Shown: piece after piece, positions 1 through 5,749 of the stretch | How positions within the stretch are numbered: the stretch's first letter is position 1 | Layout: the number at the start of each line of letters is the position of its first letter | DNA from: Actinomycetota bacterium | Lineage (GTDB): Bacteria; Actinomycetota; Thermoleophilia; Gaiellales; Gaiellaceae | Assembly: GCA_013696595.1 (NCBI GenBank) | Contig: JACCYG010000325.1 | Location: 1 to 19,815, forward strand | Length of the DNA stretch: 19,815 nucleotides | Direction of reading: 5' to 3' | The notes under the pieces: generated by a model | The model's input: only the letters and a program-made list of their open reading frames with translations | What the model was told of the DNA's origin: nothing | The model's database searches: none | Made by a program: the position numbers and the translations under genes

Positions 1-687
1 GGGCGGGGACTACCGCCGATCGCCGATGCGCTTCGTCGACTGACCGACGCGTATCCCGAAGCGCAGCTCATCATCGCCCACGGTGGGATCGCCGACCTCG
101 CCGCACTCTCTGAGGCCTTCGCAGGCCGAGCCGGCGTCTTCTTCGACACGTCCGTCTGGAGCCCGATCGATCTCCTGGACGTCTTCAGCCGCATCTCTCC
201 GGAGCAGGTCATCTATGCCTCCGACTATCCGTACGGGCAGCAGCCGAGCTCGCTCACGATCGCGCTCCGAACGGCCCAGGTTGCCGGCCTGGACGATGGG
301 CAGATCGCGGACGTGCTCGGCGGCACGGCCGCTCGGATCGCCGCGGGCGAGGCTCCGCGAGAGCCGAGCCGGCCGAACGGCGCGCTCACGCTTTCACAGC
401 CGATCGCTTTCGCACGGATCCACCATTACCTGGCGATGGCGACGCCGCTTCTCTGGACCCGCCAGTCAGACACGATCGGAGTGCTCGGGCTCGCACTCAA
501 CACGACGCGGGAACGTGACGGACACGCGGAGGTTCGGGAGCGCATCGCCGAGCTACTCGACTGCGCGCGCGACCTCTGGAAGACGGTGCCCGAGGTGGAG
601 GACGAACAACGGCGGATGCACCTCGGCCGCACGACGTTCCGGCTCATCCACCTCGCCGACATCGAGGCGGTGACGGCCGTTGCCTGA
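1..687 (+). CDS. Amidohydrolase (amidohydrolase-2-like TIM barrel), 5' end outside window
   Basis: An open frame runs from the first base to TGA at 685-687 and gives 228 visible residues; the start lies upstream. Visible motifs are a strand ending IIAHGG (a metal-ligand His in this family), then FFDTSVW, then IYASDYPYG, whose Asp is the usual C-terminal metal ligand, and finally GGTAARI, matching the GGNAxRLF helix that normally ends the barrel. These place it in the metal-dependent hydrolase/decarboxylase superfamily (PF04909 type). After the barrel there is an extra mainly helical tail of about 105 residues (about 120-228) that I do not recognise. The stop overlaps the TTG start of the [2Fe-2S] subunit by 8 bases, so it is the first visible gene of the molybdenum hydroxylase operon. 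It may act on a substrate or product of that enzyme (inference). The substrate cannot be read from the sequence. Confidence 0.8.
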   Translation, partial: GRGLPPIADALRRLTDAYPEAQLIIAHGGIADLAALSEAFAGRAGVFFDTSVWSPIDLLDVFSRISPEQVIYASDYPYGQQPSSLTIALRTAQVAGLDDGQIADVLGGTAARIAAGEAPREPSRPNGALTLSQPIAFARIHHYLAMATPLLWTRQSDTIGVLGLALNTTRERDGHAEVRERIAELLDCARDLWKTVPEVEDEQRRMHLGRTTFRLIHLADIEAVTAVA

Positions 688-1126
688 GCTCGTCGTCAAC
701 GGGGAACGCCACGACGTCGAGGGACCAGCCATGCGCACCCTGGCCGAGACGCTCCGCGAGGACCTCGGCCTCACCGGAACGAAGATCGCCTGCGGCGAAG
801 GTCACTGCGGCGCCTGCACCGTGCTCGTCGACGGGGCACCAACGCTTTCATGCATCACGCTCGTGCATGCGGTCGGCGACCGCGAAGTCACGACGATCGA
901 AGGCCTCCGTGACCACCCGCTCGTCGACGCGTTCGTCCGCGCCGACGCGTTGCAGTGCGGCTTCTGCACGCCCGGCCAGATCGTCTCCGCGTCGGCGCTC
1001 GTCCGCGATCAGCCCGAGCCGGCGCGCGACGACATCCGCCACGCGATGGCGGGCAACCTCTGCCGTTGCGGCACCTATCCGAAGATCGAAGAAGCGATCC
1101 TCGCCGTCGCGGCCGACGCGGATTGA
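680..1126 (+). CDS. [2Fe-2S]-binding small subunit of a xanthine dehydrogenase-family molybdenum hydroxylase
   Basis: This 148-residue protein matches the usual length of CoxS/PaoA-type small subunits. The N-terminal plant-type ferredoxin fold carries C38, C43, C46 and C58 (motif CGEGHCGAC, then LSC), which hold the first [2Fe-2S] cluster. The C-terminal four-helix domain carries C93/C96 (CGFC) and C128/C130 (CRC), which hold the second cluster near the molybdenum cofactor. It passes electrons from the Mo site towards FAD. No Tat signal is visible, so a cytoplasmic enzyme is likely. The TTG start at 680 is chosen because residues from PELVVNG onward match the family N-terminus and because it overlaps the upstream stop, which suggests translational coupling. 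Its own stop overlaps the ATG of the large subunit (TGATG). Confidence 0.95.
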   Translation: MPELVVNGERHDVEGPAMRTLAETLREDLGLTGTKIACGEGHCGACTVLVDGAPTLSCITLVHAVGDREVTTIEGLRDHPLVDAFVRADALQCGFCTPGQIVSASALVRDQPEPARDDIRHAMAGNLCRCGTYPKIEEAILAVAADAD

Positions 1127-3384
1127 TGGCCCGCCTGATCCGCACCGAAAAGGAGGTCGAGGGCAAGTACACCGAGCAGTGGATCGTGGTCGAGGAGGAT
1201 TCCCTCGACCAGTGGCCCGAGGGCCCGCAAACCACTGTCGGCCGCCCAGCCGCACGCGTGACCGGGCCGGCGCGGGCACGGGGCGAGGCGGAGTACACCG
1301 CGGACGTCCAGCTGCCGGGGATGCTGCACACCGCGGTCCTTCGGAGCCCACACGGACATGCTCGCGTCACGCGGCTAGAGCTCGGCCCCGCGCTCGAGGC
1401 TCCCGGTGTTCGCGGCGTCCTCACACCAGAGGAGTGCGAGCATCTGACGAGCGAGCCCGGCTATCCAGGTGAGCCCGTGGCGGCCGTGGCGGCCGACACG
1501 TTCGCGCAAGCGGAGGCTGCGCTCGCCCGGATCGACGTGGACTGGGAGATCGTCGAGCCGCGGCTCGATCCCGACGATGCAGTGCGGCGGGAAGAGCTCA
1601 TCGGCGAGCCGCAACGCTACGAGCGCGGCGACGCTGATCGCGGGCTCGCCGAGGCGGACGTCGTCGTCGAGGCCGAGTACCGCACGCAGACCGTGCTCCA
1701 CAACGCGCTCGAGACGCACCAGTCGGTCTGCGTGTGGGAGGGCGGCAGGCTGACCGTCTACACATCGACGCAATTCATCTGGGGCGTCCGAGCGGAAGTC
1801 GCCGAACACTTCGGCATCCCCGAGGACAGGGTTCGCGTCGTCTGCCGCTACATGGGCGGCGGGTTCGGCGCGAAGACGACACCGGGCGAGTACACGTACA
1901 TCGCCGCGCAGCTCGCTCGCAAGACCGGACGCCCTGTTCGCTGCGCGCTGACGCGCCGGGAGGAGAATCTCGCAAGCGGAAACCGCCACGCGACCATCCA
2001 GCGGCTCGTAGCCGGGGCGCGCGAGGACGGAACGCTAACCGCGCTCGGAGGCGAGTTCACGATGGCCGTCGGATGGGACGGATTCCAGTCGTCCACCGCC
2101 GGTCCGATGCAAATGCTCTACGCCTGCGACAACGTGCGCACGGTCGAGTACGGCGCCAAGCTCAACACCGGACCGAACGCGGCGTTTCGCGCCCCCGGCT
2201 TCGTCGAGGGGACGTTCGGGCTCGAATGCCTCCTCGATGAGCTCGCAGCGAAGCTCGGCCTCGATCCCCTCGAGCTTCGCCGCCGCAATTACGCCGACTC
2301 CGACCTCGTGGACGACCGGCCGTTCTCGTCCAAGAACCTGCTCGAGTGTTACCGGCGGGCCGAACCGCACTGGGGGCGGCGCGACGAGGTCCGGGCGCGC
2401 TCCGAGGGTCCCTGGCGCCGGGGTGTCGGGCTTGCGAGCCAGATCTGGTACGGCGCCGGGGGTCCGCCCTCCTATGCCTGGGTGCGCGTCGGCTCCGACG
2501 GGCGGGCACACGTCATCACAGGCGGCCAGGACATCGGAACCGGGACGACGACGGCGCTCGCACAGATCGCCGCCGAGGAGCTCGGCCTCCCGCTCGACCG
2601 TGTGGAAATCTCGATCGGCGACTCCGACCGCGGTCCCTATGCGTCGATCTCGGCCGGCTCCTCCACGACGCCTAGCCTGGGACCGGCCGTGCGCGCCGCC
2701 GCCGCCGACGTGGCGCGCCAGATCGTCGAAGTTGCCGCCCAACGCCACGACCTCGAGGAGCGCGTGCTCTCGCTGCGCGACGGCAACGTCGTCTCGGCCG
2801 ACGGGGGGTCGTGGGGGCTCGAGGAGATCACCGGCCTCTTCGACGACGCGCAGATCATCGGCAAGGGCTCGCGAGGGCCGAACCCGACGGGGATGCGCGT
2901 GCTCACGTTCGGGGTCCAGGTAGCCGAGGTGGCCGTCGATGTCGAGACGGGCGAGATCCGCGTCGAGCGAATCGCGGCGATCCACGACATCGGCCGTGTG
3001 ATCAACCCTCTGGGTGCGTCGAGCCAGGTCGAGGGTGGCATCATCCAGGGCCTCGGGCACACGCTCTCCGAGCAGCGGCTCCTCGACCCGGAGTCGGGCG
3101 CCGTCCTCACACAGACGCTCGACGCCTACAAGCTTCCGACGATCGCCGACGTGCCGGAGATCGTCACCGAGCTTCTCGACATCCCCGACCCGCACCTGAC
3201 GAACCTCGGTGCGAAGGGGCTCGGCGAGCCGCCGATCATTCCCACTGCCGCCGCGATCGCGAACGCGATCCGCGACGCGACCGGCGCAGACGTCCGGTCA
3301 CTTCCAATCACCCGCGAGGAAATGCTGCGGGCGCTCGAGGAGGCGCGTGAGCGCGAGCGAGCTGTCGCTGGTTCGGCCGGCTAG
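1126..3384 (+). CDS. Molybdopterin-binding catalytic subunit, xanthine dehydrogenase/aldehyde oxidoreductase family
   Basis: The product is 752 residues, normal for CoxL/PaoC-type subunits. A hammerhead domain comes first (about 40-140, with TGPARARGEAEYTAD), followed by the Mo-cofactor domain. Signatures are GGGFGAK at 244-250, the AFRAPG loop at 353-358, GGQDIGTG, and GLGEPP with the expected catalytic Glu at 701. The AFRAPG loop differs from the AYRCSFR loop of true (form I) CO dehydrogenases, so CO oxidation is unlikely. The loop is closer to PaoC-like aldehyde oxidoreductases and related hydroxylases, which hydroxylate aldehydes or N-heterocycles with water as oxygen donor. The ATG at 1126 overlaps the upstream TGA; an open frame continues further upstream but lies inside the small-subunit gene. 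No signal peptide is evident. Substrate is unknown. Confidence 0.93.
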   Translation: MARLIRTEKEVEGKYTEQWIVVEEDSLDQWPEGPQTTVGRPAARVTGPARARGEAEYTADVQLPGMLHTAVLRSPHGHARVTRLELGPALEAPGVRGVLTPEECEHLTSEPGYPGEPVAAVAADTFAQAEAALARIDVDWEIVEPRLDPDDAVRREELIGEPQRYERGDADRGLAEADVVVEAEYRTQTVLHNALETHQSVCVWEGGRLTVYTSTQFIWGVRAEVAEHFGIPEDRVRVVCRYMGGGFGAKTTPGEYTYIAAQLARKTGRPVRCALTRREENLASGNRHATIQRLVAGAREDGTLTALGGEFTMAVGWDGFQSSTAGPMQMLYACDNVRTVEYGAKLNTGPNAAFRAPGFVEGTFGLECLLDELAAKLGLDPLELRRRNYADSDLVDDRPFSSKNLLECYRRAEPHWGRRDEVRARSEGPWRRGVGLASQIWYGAGGPPSYAWVRVGSDGRAHVITGGQDIGTGTTTALAQIAAEELGLPLDRVEISIGDSDRGPYASISAGSSTTPSLGPAVRAAAADVARQIVEVAAQRHDLEERVLSLRDGNVVSADGGSWGLEEITGLFDDAQIIGKGSRGPNPTGMRVLTFGVQVAEVAVDVETGEIRVERIAAIHDIGRVINPLGASSQVEGGIIQGLGHTLSEQRLLDPESGAVLTQTLDAYKLPTIADVPEIVTELLDIPDPHLTNLGAKGLGEPPIIPTAAAIANAIRDATGADVRSLPITREEMLRALEEARERERAVAGSAG
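3338..3343 (+). promoter_or_regulatory. Ribosome binding site of the FAD subunit gene
   Basis: A full AGGAGG lies inside the 3' end of the large-subunit gene and ends 3 bases before the GTG at 3347. The spacing is short, but this is the only strong Shine-Dalgarno sequence near the family-consistent N-terminus. It supports GTG 3347 over the much earlier in-frame ATG at 3209, which would add 46 residues unlike the family. Confidence 0.5.
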
Positions 3385-4204
3385 CCTCGCCGAGGCGGTA
3401 GCGCAGGTCGAGAACGGCGCCCGCGCACTCGCCGGCGGAACCGATCTGGTCCCGCTTCTCCGTGACGGCCTCGTGCGCGCCGACACGCTCGTCGACGTTC
3501 GGGCCGCCCTCCCGCGTGGGATCCAGGGCACGCGGATCGGCGCCGGAACGACCCTCGCCGACCTCGAGCGCTCGGAGGAAGTGCCGCGCGCGCTTCGTGA
3601 GGCCTGCCGCCTGGCCGCCTCACCGCAACTTCGCAACATGGGCACGATCGGAGGGAACCTGCGCCAGGCGACGCGGTGCTGGTACTGGCGGCTCGGCTTT
3701 CCGTGCTTCCTCCACGGTGGCGACCGTTGTCATGCTCGCGCGGGCGAGCACCGTGAGCACGCGATCTTCGGAAACGAGCGGTGTGCGTCCGCGCACCCAT
3801 CCGACCCCGCCGCCGCGCTTCTCGCGCTCTGCGCGACGGTCGAGACGGATCGGCGCGCGATTCCGATCGTGGAGCTTTTCCGGCTGCCGACCGACGACGA
3901 ACGGGACGTCGTCGCCCTCGAGCCCGGCGAGCTCATCCTTTCGCTCGACGTCCCGGCCCCGGATGCGAGCGTCTACCTAAAGGCGATGGATCGCAGGCGC
4001 TTTGCGTTCGCGTTGGTCGGCGTTGCGGCTGCACGCTTCGGAGGCGAGGTTCGACTCGGGCTCGCAGGCGTCGCTCCGATCCCGTGGCTCCTCGCCGGCC
4101 CCGAAGGCCTCGACGAGGCAACCCCCCTTCCTGGCACGGCGTACAAGGTTCAGATCGCCCGCGCGCTCCTCGGGCGCGCCCTCGACGCCGTCGCCCCCGG
4201 CTAG
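3347..4204 (+). CDS. FAD-binding subunit with [4Fe-4S]-type cysteine insert, molybdenum hydroxylase
   Basis: The product is 285 residues, the usual size for CoxM/PaoB-type subunits. The N-terminal FAD domain shows LVRPASLAEAV, the pyrophosphate-binding ALAGGTDLVP at about 27-36, and the second FAD motif MGTIGGNL at about 98-105. Directly after it is an insert with C111, C120, C128 and C146, ending CASAHPSDPA. This layout matches the [4Fe-4S]-binding loop of PaoB and of the beta subunit of 4-hydroxybenzoyl-CoA reductase, and is absent from plain CoxM or XdhB. The enzyme therefore probably has Mo, two [2Fe-2S], one [4Fe-4S] and FAD. The gene overlaps the large subunit by 38 bases in another frame. 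The C-terminal CO_deh_flav_C domain spans about 180-280. Confidence 0.92.
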   Translation: MSASELSLVRPASLAEAVAQVENGARALAGGTDLVPLLRDGLVRADTLVDVRAALPRGIQGTRIGAGTTLADLERSEEVPRALREACRLAASPQLRNMGTIGGNLRQATRCWYWRLGFPCFLHGGDRCHARAGEHREHAIFGNERCASAHPSDPAAALLALCATVETDRRAIPIVELFRLPTDDERDVVALEPGELILSLDVPAPDASVYLKAMDRRRFAFALVGVAAARFGGEVRLGLAGVAPIPWLLAGPEGLDEATPLPGTAYKVQIARALLGRALDAVAPG

Positions 4205-4213
4205 CGCGGTTCG

Positions 4214-4720
4214 GTGATCGCGGCGGTCGTGCTCGCAGCGGGCGCCGGCTCGCGCTTCGGCGGGCCGAAGCAGCGGTTGCTCCTCCCGCGCGTGCTCGAG
4301 CGGGTCGGCGCGAGCTCGGTCGACGAGATCGTTGTCGTCTCCGGTGCGCACCCTCTCGACGCCGCGGGAGCACGCGTCGTCGATTGCCCCGACTGGGAGC
4401 GCGGACAGGGCGCGTCGCTCCGTTGCGGGCTCGAGTCGCTCGCTCAGGACGTCGGTGCGGCGGTCGTCTGTCTCGCGGACGGACCCAGTCTCGCTTCCGA
4501 GGCGATCGATCGCGTCGTCGAGACGTGGCGCCGCGGCGCCCAGGACGTCGTCGCGGCGAGCTACGGCGGCGAGCGGGGCCACCCCGTCGTTCTCGGGCGC
4601 GCCGTCTGGCCGGCCATCCCCGACGAGGGCGCCCGCTCGCTCGAAGCGCTCCTCGTCCCCTGCGACGACCTCGGGGCGCCGGGCGACGTCGACCGCCCCG
4701 AGGATCTCGACTTTCTCTAA
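4214..4720 (+). CDS. MocA-like molybdenum cofactor nucleotidyltransferase
   Basis: This 168-residue protein begins with the NTP-transferase signature LAAGAGSRFGGPKQ (about 7-20), which binds the nucleotide phosphate. It continues with CLADGPSL, at the place of the usual metal-binding GDQP-type loop, and GERGHPVVL, the conserved GxxGHP block of MocA-type enzymes. MocA transfers CMP to molybdopterin to make the dinucleotide cofactor needed by xanthine dehydrogenase-family enzymes. Its place as the last gene of this operon fits that maturation role. The start is GTG at 4214, 9 bases after the FAD subunit stop. It is somewhat shorter than typical MocA (about 190-200). The ligand loop reads ADGP rather than GDQP, a mild deviation. 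A PucB/nicotine-blue-oxidoreductase-like label would be equally fair. Confidence 0.82.
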   Translation: MIAAVVLAAGAGSRFGGPKQRLLLPRVLERVGASSVDEIVVVSGAHPLDAAGARVVDCPDWERGQGASLRCGLESLAQDVGAAVVCLADGPSLASEAIDRVVETWRRGAQDVVAASYGGERGHPVVLGRAVWPAIPDEGARSLEALLVPCDDLGAPGDVDRPEDLDFL

Positions 4721-4872
4721 AGCTCCGTACCGCTTTCCCTCCGTCAACGACGCTCTCGCGGCCGCGCTCATCTACGCGACCGCGCTCGGGATCTCGAAGC
4801 GCGAGGCTCGGCGGATCGCGGGGCTCCCGGTGCGCAGGGAACGGTGGTTGCTTCGCCGCTGGGTCAGCCAGC
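4721..4872 (+). other. Coding-like segment without a start codon after the MocA-like gene
   Basis: The third frame from about 4710 to 4870 reads SKAPYRFPSVNDALAAAL, then IYATALGISKREARRIAG, then a Trp/Arg-rich end (RERWLLRRWVSQRR). From about 4750 nearly every third base is G or C, as in the real genes here, and the product looks like a basic helical protein. No ATG, GTG or TTG lies in frame near its beginning. The frame is shifted by one base from the MocA-like gene, whose stop is TAA at 4718-4720. It could be a remnant, a frameshifted C-terminal extension of that gene, or chance. No function is proposed. The region up to the repeat at 4873 holds nothing else I can identify. Confidence 0.3.
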
Positions 4873-4902
4873 GTAGAGGCGACGCATGCGCGCCCCTACA
4901 GA
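4873..4902 (-). repeat. Palindromic intergenic repeat, copy 1 (contains the anti-sigma stop codon)
   Basis: The arms GTAG-a-GGCG (4873-4881) and CGCC-c-CTAC (4891-4899) pair with one internal mismatch around a 9-base loop containing GCATGC. Read on the - strand it begins CTGTAGGGGC. The same CTGTAGGGGC string opens the element at 12385-12410, also at the end of a - strand gene. The TAG of the anti-sigma gene (4896-4898) lies inside the arm. There is no T-tract, so this is not a classical intrinsic terminator, though a hairpin here could act as a 3' boundary. Confidence 0.6.
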
Positions 4903-5126
4903 ATCGGCGTACGAAGAGCCGCCAGCTTCTCCTTGAGCTCGGGCGGCATCCCTTCGCTCCATGCCTGGCGCACGTAACGCCGGAGCGACTCCTCGAAGCG
5001 ATAGCGCTTCCGGCAGTACCCACAGAGGTCGAGATGCGCCTCCGCTTCGAACCGCTCCGCCTCGGTCAGCTCGCGGTCGAGGTACGGCTGGAGAACCTCT
5101 TCGCATTTGTCGCACGGATCGATCAT
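4896..5126 (-). CDS. Zinc-containing anti-sigma factor (ZAS/RsrA-like)
   Basis: The product is 76 residues. The zinc-associated anti-sigma signature H31xxxC35xxC38 (HLDLCGYC) is intact, and an N-terminal C5xxC8 pair supplies further candidate ligand or redox cysteines. In RsrA/RshA-type proteins, oxidation of these thiols releases zinc and frees the partner sigma factor; cytoplasmic location is expected, since no membrane segment is present. The ATG at 5126 overlaps the sigma stop as ATGA, the usual arrangement for a cognate pair. It is a little shorter than typical RsrA (about 100 residues) because of a short C-terminal tail. The final codon pair plus stop reads CTG TAG and sits in a palindromic repeat. 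Confidence 0.9.
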   Translation of the reverse strand: MIDPCDKCEEVLQPYLDRELTEAERFEAEAHLDLCGYCRKRYRFEESLRRYVRQAWSEGMPPELKEKLAALRTPIL

Positions 5127-5728
5127 GTTGCGTCTCCGGTTGCTTCCTCTGCGAGCGCGCTCTTCAAAATCCTTCTTCCCCGATGCAGCCGAGACATCAC
5201 CGTCCCGATCGGAATGTCGAGAATCTGGGCGGCGTCCTGGTAGCTGAAATCGCCGATGTCGACGAGGACGACGACATCGCGAAAGCCGTGGGGCACCGAG
5301 GCTAGGGCGTCCACGATCGTGTCTTGCGAGAGGCGCTCGACCACCTGCTCCTCGTCGTTGCCGGCACCGCTCTCCTCGAGACGGTTGTAGAGGTAGTAGT
5401 CCCCTTCCTCCATGGGCTGCGTGTCGGGGGAGCGCTGCTCGCGCCGGCCCCGGTCGATGTTGAGGTTCGTGAGGATCCGGAAGAGCCAGGCGCGAAGGTT
5501 CGTCCCCGGGGTGAACGAGCGCCAACTCCGAAAAGCACGGGCGTAGGTCTCCTGGACGAGGTCTTCCGCCTCCTCGCGCGTGCTCACGAGCCGCCGCGCG
5601 ACGCGGTAGGCCTGATCGGACAGCTCCAGCATCTCCTCTTCGAAGCGAACACGGTCACGCGCCTCCTCGGCGATCCGCCTGGCATCGACCTCCGGCTGCA
5701 CGTCGCTCACGGCCGCCGACACTACCAA
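5123..5728 (-). CDS. ECF sigma factor, SigH/SigR-like
   Basis: The product is up to 201 residues. Region 2 (about 34-100) contains DLVQETYARAF and GTNLRAWLFRILTN, the characteristic region 2 of the mycothiol/thiol-stress SigR/SigH group. Region 4 (about 135-190) contains DFSYQDAAQIL and IPIGTVMSRLHRGRR, the -35-binding helix-turn-helix. Such factors redirect RNA polymerase to thioredoxin, mycothiol and proteolysis genes under disulfide stress. The partner ZAS anti-sigma gene follows with a 4-base overlap. The start is uncertain: TTG 5728 gives the full frame, while GTG 5722 or a GTG a few codons later would also work, and no clear Shine-Dalgarno is visible. The gene lies 21 bases after the acylase stop and may be cotranscribed. 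Confidence 0.9.
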   Translation of the reverse strand: MVVSAAVSDVQPEVDARRIAEEARDRVRFEEEMLELSDQAYRVARRLVSTREEAEDLVQETYARAFRSWRSFTPGTNLRAWLFRILTNLNIDRGRREQRSPDTQPMEEGDYYLYNRLEESGAGNDEEQVVERLSQDTIVDALASVPHGFRDVVVLVDIGDFSYQDAAQILDIPIGTVMSRLHRGRRILKSALAEEATGDAT

Positions 5729-5749
5729 TGAACGGACGGAAAAGGCCCG

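Noticed and set aside
955..1125. Earlier start for the molybdopterin subunit
   Set aside because: The extra 57 residues fall inside the [2Fe-2S] subunit gene and do not resemble the family. ATG 1126 overlaps the upstream stop.
2035..3195. A 386-codon open frame on the - strand inside the molybdopterin subunit gene
   Set aside because: The sense strand has uninterrupted catalytic motifs (GGGFGAK, AFRAPG, GEPP). The antisense frame is a codon-bias shadow.
1126..3384. Possible aerobic CO dehydrogenase large subunit (coxL)
   Set aside because: The form I active-site loop AYRCSFR is absent (AFRAPG instead), and the FAD subunit has a four-cysteine insert not found in CoxM.
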